A stretch of 7,339 bases of DNA from Hydrogenophaga sp. (lineage in GTDB: Bacteria; Pseudomonadota; Gammaproteobacteria; Burkholderiales; Burkholderiaceae_C): the NCBI GenBank assembly GCA_020047875.1, contig JAIFNE010000192.1, positions 577 through 7,915 on the forward strand, given 5' to 3'. Positions 1 through 5,214 of this stretch are shown here, in pieces. Below the pieces are notes generated by a model. It saw only the letters and a list, made by a program, of their open reading frames with translations, was not told the origin of the DNA and did no database searches. A program made the position numbers and the translations under genes. The first letter of the stretch is position 1. Every line of letters starts with the position of its first letter.

Positions 1-7
1 CGTGCCA
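1..7 (-). promoter_or_regulatory. Partial sigma-54 promoter (-24 element) of a gene left of the window
   Basis: On the minus strand the first seven bases read TGGCACG, the -24 half of a sigma-54 promoter; the -12 half would lie outside the window. The call rests on context: the element is 39 bases from the 19-base upstream site at 47-65, exactly the spacing seen between the upstream site at 1863-1881 and the complete promoter at 1809-1823. It implies another minus-strand gene of the same type just left of the window. Confidence 0.5.
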
Positions 8-46
8 GGCAATGAAATCAATGACTTACGCGAATCGGCAGCTTAG

Positions 47-65
47 TGTGTAAAAAAATCTGACA
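47..65 (-). promoter_or_regulatory. Conserved upstream site, copy 1 (candidate enhancer-binding site)
   Basis: The plus strand reads TGTGTAAAAAAATCTGACA, identical over all 19 bases to the copies at 941-959 and 1863-1881. On the minus strand it is TGTC...T-run...ACA, an imperfect inverted repeat around an A/T run. It lies 39 bases upstream of the -24 element at 1-7, where a sigma-54 enhancer-binding protein would bind. PEP-CTERM systems commonly include a PrsK/PrsR two-component pair with a sigma-54-type response regulator, so PrsR is the natural candidate; that is inference. Confidence 0.55.
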
Positions 66-164
66 GATATCCGGGAATTTCTCTGACGAGCCTTGGGATG
101 TTTCTGAGGGAGGGCACGTTGTGACGGCTGAGGCGCATGGGCAAATCCGCCACGGCCACCAACG

Positions 165-192
165 AAAAAGGGTGGCCAAGCCACCCCTTTTT
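165..192 (-). terminator. Bidirectional intrinsic terminator after gene 1
   Basis: GGGTGGC (170-176) pairs with GCCACCC (180-186) across a three-base loop; an A5 tract before it and a T5 tract after it let it work in both directions. One unpaired C (187) interrupts the lower stem. It lies just past the gene 1 stop codon. Equivalents follow genes 2 and 3. Confidence 0.8.
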
Positions 193-215
193 GCGCTGAA
201 AACTCGCGGGAGTGA

Positions 216-868
216 TCAGGCCTGCTTTTGCTTGCGGCGTGCCACAGCGGCCAGACCGGCAAGGCCAAGACCCAACAGGGCCAGGGAGCCTGGCTCGGGG
301 ACTTCGTTGCCTGCGATGACATAAACCTGATCAATCACGACGTCTTTGGCAGGAGCGCGGCTGGTGTTGAACCGGAATTCGACCAAGTGGTCTCCAGCCG
401 CGTCACGGGGCCGGTGCTGATGGCGTAGTTGGCCAGCACGATGGTGGCGATCACGCCAGAAAATGTGGCGTCATTGACGTTGTTGAAGCCATTGCGCGGC
501 GCGTAGGCGCTGAAGCCGATCTCGTACAGGCCAGCGTTGGCCACCTTGATGGTCTGGAACAGGCTCTGGTTGGTGGCGAGATCGCTGACGAAGTAGGCCG
601 CGCGGGTGCCGACCGCATCGGGTGAGTTGGTTGCCGCGTTGTTTTGAGGAACCGCCTCGCCAAAAGCGCCCGTGGGGTACTGGGTTGCCGAGTTGTAGTT
701 GATCGCCACGGGCGGATACTTTTGGGCGTCGGTGCCGCCGATGGTCCAGCCCGTCAAGCCGCTTTCAAAGCTGCCGTTCGTCACGAGGTTCACCACTGGA
801 CCAGCGGCAGCGACCCCGGAGGCCAAGGCGAGCAGCACGCCGGCTGCAGATTTGGAGATGGACTTCAT
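216..868 (-). pseudogene. PEP-CTERM exported protein, frameshifted (gene 1)
   Basis: The reading frame opens at the ATG ending at 868 with a signal peptide (MKSISKSAAGVLLALASG, cleavage likely near AAAG), then a beta-rich domain with NGSFESGLTGW near residue 32, an opening typical of carbohydrate-binding jelly-roll domains in PEP-CTERM proteins. That frame stops at 335. In another frame, 216 to about 400 encodes AAGDHLVEFRF and then VPEPGSLALLGLGLAGL followed by an ARRKQKQA basic end, a classic PEP-CTERM sorting signal (Pro-Glu-Pro box, one transmembrane helix, Arg-rich tail). Adding one base to the G4 run at 407-410 joins the frames into about 217 residues reading TGPRDAAGDHLVEF. As given, the product would be secreted without its exosortase signal. 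No clear Shine-Dalgarno is seen, and the expected sigma-54 element is missing. A sequencing error is possible. The function of the mature protein is unknown. Confidence 0.8.
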
Positions 869-940
869 GGCTTGGTCTTTGGTGAGAGTTGAAACGGAGA
901 GTTATTGACAATCAATGACTTGCGCGAATCGGCAGCTTGA

Positions 941-959
941 TGTGTAAAAAAATCTGACA
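941..959 (-). promoter_or_regulatory. Conserved upstream site, copy 2
   Basis: Identical over 19 bases to the sites at 47-65 and 1863-1881. It lies 72 bases upstream of the gene 1 start. No GG-N10-GC sigma-54 core is found where spacing predicts (895-901), so this site may be orphaned. Confidence 0.55.
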
Positions 960-1058
960 GATCTCCGGGAATTTCTCTGACGAGTCCTGGGATGTTTCTG
1001 AGGGTGGGCACGTTGTGGCGGGTGAGGCGAGTGGGCCAATCCGCCACGGCCACCAACG

Positions 1059-1087
1059 AAAAAAGGGTGGCCGAGCCACCCTTTTTT
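1059..1087 (-). terminator. Bidirectional intrinsic terminator after gene 2
   Basis: Perfect 13-base-pair stem: an A6 tract plus GGGTGGC pairs with GCCACCC plus a T6 tract around the loop CGA. It begins 23 bases past the gene 2 stop codon and would also stop plus-strand transcription. Confidence 0.88.
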
Positions 1088-1110
1088 GCGCTGAAAACCC
1101 GCGAGGGTAA

Positions 1111-1756
1111 TCAGGCTTGCTTCTGCTTGCGGCGCGCCACAGCGGCCAGACCGGCAAGGCCCAGACCCAGCAGGGCCAGGGAGCCTGGCTCTGGAACTTC
1201 AAAGCGGCCGTTTTCCAGGGAGAGACGGATGACCATGTCGTCGTGGTTGTCGTCACCGCCGGCGCCACCGTCATCCAGGAACAGCCAAGCCACTTTGCCA
1301 CCGCTGGCGGTGATGCCGTCGACATTGGTGTCAAAAACGTCGCCGAAGGTAACGAAGAAGTTGGGGACTGCCTTGGACACGTCGCCAAAGTTGAAGCCGT
1401 TAACAAGAGGTGCCTTGCCGCCCAGCCCGGTGAAGGAGAAGTCGAGCAGACCCGCGCCAACGTTGGTCAGGTTGCAGGTTGAGCCGACCTGGGCGCCGCT
1501 CGTACGGATCGTGGTGCCGCCGGTGTGGGTGTATTGGCAGGTGCCGAAATTGAAGACGTTGCCGAAACCGGCCTCTGCGCCGAAGTACTGGACGGAGACA
1601 TTTGTTGGGCCACCACTCAGAAAAATGTTGGCGTTGAACCAGCCTTCAACGGGCTTTTCCGCCGGGGATGTCGCCGATGGAAGCAACGGGCGCAGCGACA
1701 GCGCCAAACGACAGCGCGACTGCAGCCGCGGCGACCAGATTTTTGACAAATTTCAT
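1111..1756 (-). pseudogene. PEP-CTERM exported protein, frameshifted (gene 2)
   Basis: The start is the ATG ending at 1756, seven bases after AAGGGG. It opens a signal peptide (MKFVKNLVAAAAVALSF, cleavage near VAA) followed by PVASIGDIPGGKAR and a stop. The rest of the protein continues in a second frame from KPVEGWFNA to the end at 1111. Removing one base from the T4 run at 1655-1658 (A4 on the coding strand) restores IGDIPGGKPVEGWFNA and a protein of about 214 residues. The mature part has two cysteines flanking a Thr/Gly-rich loop and an acidic stretch, LDDGGAGGDDNHDDMVIRL, of a kind common in PEP-CTERM proteins that may bind calcium. It ends in VPEPGSLALLGLGLAGL plus ARRKQKQA, almost identical to gene 1. 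Its sigma-54 promoter, upstream site and terminator are all intact. The substrate or role is not recognised. The lesion may be real or a homopolymer read error. Confidence 0.82.
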
Positions 1757-1808
1757 TGAAAAGCCCCTTGAGAACAATGGCCGCGGGATGCGACGCCGAT
1801 CTGTCAAA

Positions 1809-1823
1809 GCAGTTACCGTGCCA
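1809..1823 (-). promoter_or_regulatory. Sigma-54 promoter of gene 2
   Basis: The minus strand reads TGGCACGGTAACTGC: GG and GC separated by exactly 10 bases, with the full TGGCAC -24 box. Transcription would begin about 12 bases past the GC, near 1798, giving a leader of about 42 bases with the AAGGGG ribosome site. The conserved upstream site is 39 bases away. Confidence 0.8.
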
Positions 1824-1862
1824 GCCAATAAAAACAATGACTTACAAACCTTGCACTCTCGA

Positions 1863-1881
1863 TGTGTAAAAAAATCTGACA
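1863..1881 (-). promoter_or_regulatory. Conserved upstream site, copy 3
   Basis: Identical over 19 bases to copies 1 and 2 although flanking sequence here has diverged, which points to selection on the site. It is 39 bases upstream of the complete sigma-54 promoter at 1809-1823. A PrsR-like enhancer-binding regulator is the likely ligand (inference). Confidence 0.65.
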
Positions 1882-1982
1882 AGTTTCCGGGTGCTTCTCT
1901 GACGGGCACCCTCGGATATTTCTGAGGGCTGGCACGTTGTGGTGAGTACGACGGGAAGGCAGACCCACCACGGCCGGGAACG

Positions 1983-2009
1983 AAAAAAGGGTGGCATGGC
2001 CACCCTTTT
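1983..2009 (-). terminator. Intrinsic terminator after gene 3 remnant
   Basis: GGGTGGC (1989-1995) pairs with GCCACCC (1999-2005) around ATG, with an A6 tract that becomes a T6 tail for minus-strand transcripts; on the plus side only four T follow. It is retained although the gene before it is a remnant. Confidence 0.8.
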
Positions 2010-2034
2010 CGCGCTGAAAACCCGAGCGGGGTGA

Positions 2035-2300
2035 TCAGGCCTGGTTTTGCTTGCGGCGCGCTACAGCAGCCAGACCGGCAAGGCCCAGGCCGAGCAGGGC
2101 CAGGGAGCCTGGCTCGGGCACGTCGTTGATTTCGCGGCCAATTTTCTGCTTCACTGCGGCGCCGAAATCGGTGAAGTCGTTGGCGGCGATCAGGAAGGCG
2201 TTGGTGCCGCCCACGATGTTGTTTCGCCTTGCTGACGCCGGGAAAAGCTGGGGGTAACGAAATTGATGGCGCTGCCGGGGGCGGTGAGGCGGCGTACCGC
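2035..2300 (-). pseudogene. Remnant of a DUF1194 PEP-CTERM gene (gene 3)
   Basis: Only the 3' part of a gene related to gene 4 survives, in pieces and different frames. Reading leftward they are LTAPGSAINFVTPSF, then PGVSKA, then NNIVGGTNAFLIAANDF, each matching a separate segment of gene 4 with the intervening parts missing. An extra T at 2222-2224 shifts the frame at NNIVGG. The terminal part is complete: AAVKQKIGREI, the usual end of the DUF1194 domain, followed by VPEPGSLALLGLGLAGL and ARRKQNQA. Positions 2150-2223 are identical to 4511-4584 in gene 4. The 5' half, including signal peptide and promoter, is gone, and abiEii begins within about 75 bases. It is non-functional as read. The upstream boundary near 2300 is approximate. 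Confidence 0.78.
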
Positions 2301-2351
2301 TGCATCCGGCCGGTCGAAAAGGTGGTTGTTCCGTCGCTGCTTTGATGTTGC

Positions 2352-2377
2352 CTGAATCCGCTCCGGATGGGATTCAG
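2352..2377. repeat. Perfect 8-base stem-loop overlapping the abiEii stop codon
   Basis: CTGAATCC (2352-2359) pairs with GGATTCAG (2370-2377) around a 10-base loop that contains TCCGGA. The abiEii stop codon (2374-2376) lies inside the right arm. No T-run follows on either strand, so a classic intrinsic terminator is not supported; it may act as a mRNA 3' end structure or mark an element boundary. Confidence 0.45.
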
Positions 2378-3276
2378 ACCCAACACAGGGCTTCAGGGCG
2401 CCATGTGGCAGTCGCCTGACTGCTGGTGGCAGCAACCTCCGAGGGGGGCCACAGCAGTAAGTCCAGCAGTGCGACGGTGTCGCCCAGCGTGGCTGCGGCG
2501 ATACGGTTCTTGTTCAGGAAGGCCTGCCACTGGCGCTGCTTGGCGGTGTCTTCGCTGAACTGCTTCGTCAGGGCAAGCGGACGCTTCGTTGGCAGCGCGG
2601 TCTGCCGGCGGGCAAATGTGGCGGCAATCGCAGCGGCCAGCGTGGCGCCATCCAGTTCCGTGCGTTGTGCAATCACCGCGAGGTCGAAGAAGTCCTTCAT
2701 GCGGCTGTTCGCTTGTCCCAGCATCACCATGGCCTGGTACTTCTCGGCGATCACGGTGTAAACCGGATACACCCACAGTGTTGGGGACGGGAAGTCGCTC
2801 AGCAAGGTGGGGTAGGCCACGGTTTGTGGCCCCGGCGTCACAGCGTCACCGAAGCCCACGTCGATCTGCAGCGCGCAACGCGCTGAACCTATGCGTGCCA
2901 GCAGTGTGATGCGGGTTCCACCATAGGTGTTGTCTTCGCGAATGGCCTGCGCCTTCGCTGATTCTGGGTCGAACACGATGCCGTCACACAGGTCCATGGC
3001 CGCGACCTCTCGGAAGGTGGCGATCAGGTTCGCATCAGCATCGGGGCCGAAGCCCAGGAGGTCCACATCCCGCGTCGGGCGGTGCGGGGTGTCGTACCAC
3101 AACGTAAACAGCAGCGCGCCCTTGAGCAGGAAGCGGTCGGCATGCGGGGACTTGCTGACGCGGGCCAGCAGTCGCTCCAGTGCAAATCGGTTGAGCAACA
3201 GGCTGTGGTCGTCGCCTCGCTGCTTGGCCAGCGTCAGCAGCCGCGCAAGGATGGAGGCCGATCGATTTCCGCTCAT
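2374..3276 (-). CDS. abiEii: AbiEii-family nucleotidyltransferase toxin
   Basis: A 300-residue cytoplasmic protein matching the AbiEii/AbiGii nucleotidyltransferase toxin family in length and order of motifs. KGALLF is at residues 52-57, followed by the metal-binding pair in RPTRDVD (66-72, Asp70 and Asp72). A further acidic residue lies in LQIDVGFGD (136-144), then IAEKYQAMV (176-184) and the KDFFD signature (194-198). The end, WRPEALCW, resembles the Trp-Pro-rich finish common in the family. Members studied elsewhere (AbiE, MenT) transfer nucleotides, with tRNA the target in MenT, and arrest growth, often as phage defence. The toxin ATG overlaps the abiEi stop codon by four bases, so the two are translationally coupled. 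No frame damage or missing catalytic residue is seen, unlike the genes around it. The target here cannot be read from sequence. Confidence 0.9.
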   Translation of the reverse strand: MSGNRSASILARLLTLAKQRGDDHSLLLNRFALERLLARVSKSPHADRFLLKGALLFTLWYDTPHRPTRDVDLLGFGPDADANLIATFREVAAMDLCDGIVFDPESAKAQAIREDNTYGGTRITLLARIGSARCALQIDVGFGDAVTPGPQTVAYPTLLSDFPSPTLWVYPVYTVIAEKYQAMVMLGQANSRMKDFFDLAVIAQRTELDGATLAAAIAATFARRQTALPTKRPLALTKQFSEDTAKQRQWQAFLNKNRIAAATLGDTVALLDLLLWPPSEVAATSSQATATWRPEALCWV

Positions 3277-3896
3277 GCCGCCACTGCCTCAAGGTAAGGC
3301 TGTATGACGCGCTCAACCCGGTTGATCTTGGCGAAGTGGTTCAGCTCGGCCATGGTGACCTTGCGACTGCGCCAGGATTCTTTAAGTGCCTCCAGCGCCA
3401 CATCGAGGCCGATTTTGTTGCGGAACTTGAAGCAGTCGGTCACTGTCTTGGCCAAGCTGTACACGCGGATGGGGGCGCCGTACTCGGTCACCGTCTGGAT
3501 GCCGTCGCTGTACGCTGCTCCACGTAGGCGAGTGACCCGCAGATTCGGGTAGTTCAGCGTCGGGGTCTGTGTCGCCTCGGGCAGTGCAATCCAGACTTCA
3601 TGGGGCAGTTGCGTGCCGATCTCGTGGAACTGCAGCGCGCTCAGCAGGCACAGCACGGCCCTTGGCACGCGCTGGCATACCTCGATCAGCGTCTGGTGCT
3701 CGGTGGCTTCGGCGTCGGGCAGCCCGTACAGACCGCGGCCAAGCCGTTGCAGCTTGCCGGCCTGGTGCAGCCTGATCAGAAGCTGCGGTGACCAGCCGTG
3801 CTCCCGCACATCCGCAGCCCGCAGCACGCGCCGGTGCCGGGCCAGTTCGAGGATGTTGTCACACTGGTTCAAGAGGGCAGAGTTTAATAAGCGCAT
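3273..3896 (-). CDS. abiEi: AbiEi-family antitoxin, transcriptional regulator
   Basis: A 207-residue protein of the type IV AbiEi antitoxin family. Residues 12-60 form a winged helix-turn-helix ending in RLGRGLYGLP, the wing sequence typical of AbiEi N-terminal domains. The remainder is the C-terminal antitoxin domain, with VYSLAKTVTDCFKFRNKIG and a conserved Leu/Ala helix after it. In the known system AbiEi represses its own promoter and counters AbiEii without binding it. The ATG ending at 3896 is chosen; a GTG one codon earlier (3899) is possible. AAAGG sits only two bases before the ATG, too close for a normal ribosome site. The start codon lies inside a perfect inverted repeat (3893-3916), which suggests a short leader and tight autoregulation. 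The stop overlaps the abiEii start (ATGA). Confidence 0.88.
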   Translation of the reverse strand: MRLLNSALLNQCDNILELARHRRVLRAADVREHGWSPQLLIRLHQAGKLQRLGRGLYGLPDAEATEHQTLIEVCQRVPRAVLCLLSALQFHEIGTQLPHEVWIALPEATQTPTLNYPNLRVTRLRGAAYSDGIQTVTEYGAPIRVYSLAKTVTDCFKFRNKIGLDVALEALKESWRSRKVTMAELNHFAKINRVERVIQPYLEAVAA

Positions 3897-3916
3897 CACC
3901 TTTGTTCAAGTGATGC
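3893..3916 (-). promoter_or_regulatory. Perfect inverted repeat at the abiEi start: candidate AbiEi operator
   Basis: GCATCAC (3893-3899) and GTGATGC (3910-3916) are perfect 7-base arms around a 10-base spacer, 24 bases in all. This is close in size to the inverted repeats that AbiEi antitoxins bind for autorepression. It covers the abiEi start codon, so binding would block both promoter escape and the translation start region. A weak -10-like TGAAAT lies just upstream. The operator role is inference. Confidence 0.5.
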
Positions 3917-3962
3917 GAATTTCAATCAATGGGGGTGTTGGCGGCAACAGGGCTGCCCAGCC

Positions 3963-4131
3963 CTAGGAGCCTGTCGGGCTTGGGACGCCGAAAGCGAAAA
4001 GCGGCCCCAGCGGGGACAGTTTTTGCCTGGTTCGCCGCCCCATAGCCCGGCTATGGGGCAAGGAGCGGGGAAAAAATGGACCGCTGCGGCCGTTTTGCAG
4101 CCGGCGCTTCCCAAGCCCGACAGGCTCCTAG
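3963..4131. mobile_element. 169-base palindromic element, MITE-like
   Basis: The ends are perfect 23-base inverted repeats (3963-3985 and 4109-4131) that begin and end with CTAG. The two halves remain partly complementary along their full length and meet in a perfect 11-base-pair hairpin at 4037-4059 (GCCCCATAGCC / GGCTATGGGGC, one-base loop). No convincing protein is encoded. The size, the termini and the folding fit a non-autonomous miniature inverted-repeat element. CTAG could be a 4-base target duplication, as made by some IS5-type transposases, or simply part of the repeat. No family name is recognised. It sits between abiEi and the gene 4 terminator. Confidence 0.65.
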
Positions 4132-4312
4132 ACATGACGTGTGTGCGATGGGAAGCGTTGAGGCCTCTCGCAAGTTGGCGGAGACCACGCGTGCTGCGCG
4201 GAGGGGAGCGCAGGCGCCTCAGCCGTTTGAGGTGGCCCAGACGCCGCGTCGCGCTGGACGTACGCAGTCTGCTTGTCTCCAGCGGATACCGCCGGTGGGG
4301 AGTAGGTCAGGT
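4132..4312. other. Unassigned GC-rich spacer
   Basis: About 180 bases between the palindromic element and the gene 4 terminator. Open frames exist on the plus strand, but they are Arg/Ala/Pro-rich, lack ribosome sites and run through the palindrome, so no gene is called. No promoter or repeat copy is recognised. Confidence 0.5.
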
Positions 4313-4345
4313 AAAAAAAGCCGCAGCGGCTTGCACCACTGCGGC
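4313..4345 (-). terminator. Intrinsic terminator after gene 4
   Basis: For minus-strand transcripts GCCGCAG (4345-4339) pairs with CTGCGGC (4326-4320), followed at once by a T7 tract (4319-4313). Its sequence is unrelated to the terminators of genes 1-3, so gene 4 is not a recent member of the same tandem duplication at its 3' side. Confidence 0.82.
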
Positions 4346-4359
4346 ATGGAATCGCGGCG

Positions 4360-5118
4360 TTAACCTGAAGCCGCCGCCAAGACGCAGAGCTGAGAAGCGA
4401 CCCTGGTCAGGCGGCGGTGGGGATCAGGCGCTCTTGCGGCGGCGCGCAGCAGCAGCCAGGCCTGCAAGGCCCAGGCCGAGCAGGGCCAGGGAGCCTGGCT
4501 CGGGCACGTCTTCACTGCGGCGCCGAAATCGGTGAAGTCGTTGGCGGCGATCAGGAAGGCGTTGGTGCCGCCCACGATGTTGTTCGCGTACCAGTTGGTC
4601 AGCGTTCCGCCGCCGATGGGCAGGCCGTTGATGGCCTTGGACACGCCTGCGGTGGGCAGCAGAAACGCGTCGCGTGCGGCAGCGGTGTTGGCGCCGTCGT
4701 TTCGCTCTCCATCGCCCGACACGTCGATCACCCAGCGCGAGCCTTCAAAGGTGTTGCTGGTGAAGGAGGGCGTGACGAAGTTGATGGCGCTACCGGGTGC
4801 CGTGAGGCCGGTGGTGTAGACACGAGGCGTTGCACCGATGGCCGTGGCAAACGCCGACGACTGCGCGGCGTTGGTGATCTGCGTCCAGGCGACCTGGATC
4901 GACTGTTGTGCTGCGCCAGACCATTCGATGTAGGTCACCGCGATGCCGCCCGCAAACGAGGCAATGGCGCTCTGGATGCTGGCGTCGTTGAACGCATCAA
5001 CGTAACCCTGGCGCTGCAGGTTGTATTCGTTGGCGTCGACGCTGCCGTGGGCCGCGCTGGAGAAGCCGACGACGCTGGCGGCAATGGCCATTGCGATGGC
5101 GATTTTTTTGAATTTCAT
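4360..5118 (-). CDS. DUF1194 exported protein with frameshifted PEP-CTERM tail (gene 4)
   Basis: The start is the ATG ending at 5118, six bases after AAGGAG, opening a clear signal peptide (KKIAIAMAIAASVVGF, cleavage near SAA). Residues 26-203 match DUF1194, a von Willebrand A-like family: SVDANEYNLQRQGY (26-39), ITYIEWSG-type strand as AVTYIEWSG (60-68), VIDVSGDG (130-137), NNIVGGTNAFLIAANDF (179-195). The usual first strand with the metal-site DxSxS is shortened, so only SVD of it remains. After Lys203 the frame changes. Compared with gene 3, 25 bases (2125-2149 there) are absent at 4510/4511, deleting QKIGREIN and shifting the tail. The intended tail, EDVPEPGSLALLGLGLAGL ending ARRRKSA at 4424, is out of frame. 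The protein as read gains a 49-residue Ala/Arg/Trp-rich end and would not be sorted by exosortase. Promoter, upstream site, ribosome site and terminator are intact. Expressed product or pseudogene is undecided. Confidence 0.75.
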   Translation of the reverse strand: MKFKKIAIAMAIAASVVGFSSAAHGSVDANEYNLQRQGYVDAFNDASIQSAIASFAGGIAVTYIEWSGAAQQSIQVAWTQITNAAQSSAFATAIGATPRVYTTGLTAPGSAINFVTPSFTSNTFEGSRWVIDVSGDGERNDGANTAAARDAFLLPTAGVSKAINGLPIGGGTLTNWYANNIVGGTNAFLIAANDFTDFGAAVKTCPSQAPWPCSAWALQAWLLLRAAARAPDPHRRLTRVASQLCVLAAASG

Positions 5119-5214
5119 GGTGATCTCCTTGGGTGGTAACGGGGGAACGACTTGAGGAAATGTCAAGCAGGGTTCGCCCAGAAAGATCGCCCCACCGTGA
5201 CATGGCGCACAGTC

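Larger units (their letters stand above)
16..306 (-). repeat. Long intergenic/3'-end repeat, copy A
   Basis: This stretch is near-identical to 910-1200 (constant offset 894) and recognisably similar to about 1835-2124. Read on the minus strand it holds the last codons of a PEP-CTERM gene, a hairpin terminator, a conserved spacer with regularly placed TCAGA motifs, and the upstream regulatory site of the next gene. The array therefore seems to have grown by tandem duplication with breakpoints between genes or within the sorting-signal codons. Confidence 0.75.
910..1200 (-). repeat. Long intergenic/3'-end repeat, copy B
   Basis: Copy of 16-306 with few differences. It covers the 3' codons of gene 2, its terminator and the upstream site for gene 1. 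Similarity to copy A ends at about position 910; beyond it, toward gene 1, the sigma-54 promoter element seen in copies A and C is absent. Confidence 0.75.
1835..2124 (-). repeat. Long intergenic/3'-end repeat, copy C
   Basis: A more diverged copy of the 16-306 and 910-1200 unit. It keeps the 19-base upstream site without change, the three regularly spaced TCAGA motifs, the GGCACGTTGTG block (plus strand), the hairpin terminator and the PEP-CTERM codons. Its greater divergence makes it the informative copy for judging which short blocks are under constraint. Confidence 0.7.

Noticed and set aside
407..1658. Phase-variable switching of genes 1 and 2 through homopolymers
   Set aside because: The runs are only four bases long, too short for frequent slippage; mutation or read error is more likely.
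1..2124. CRISPR-like regular repeats
   Set aside because: The repeats are about 290 bases long on a 0.9 kb period and contain gene ends, terminators and promoters; nothing matches short repeats with unique spacers.
1646..2386. Minus-strand 246-codon frame joining gene 3 and the gene 2 signal peptide
   Set aside because: It reads through a terminator, an upstream site and a sigma-54 promoter, and joins an out-of-frame PEP-CTERM tail to the next gene's start. It is an accidental fusion.
4023..4535. Plus-strand open frame of 170 codons
   Set aside because: It crosses the palindromic element, the gene 4 terminator and the antisense of the PEP-CTERM codons; its ARPARPRPSRAREPGSG string is only the reverse reading of that signal.
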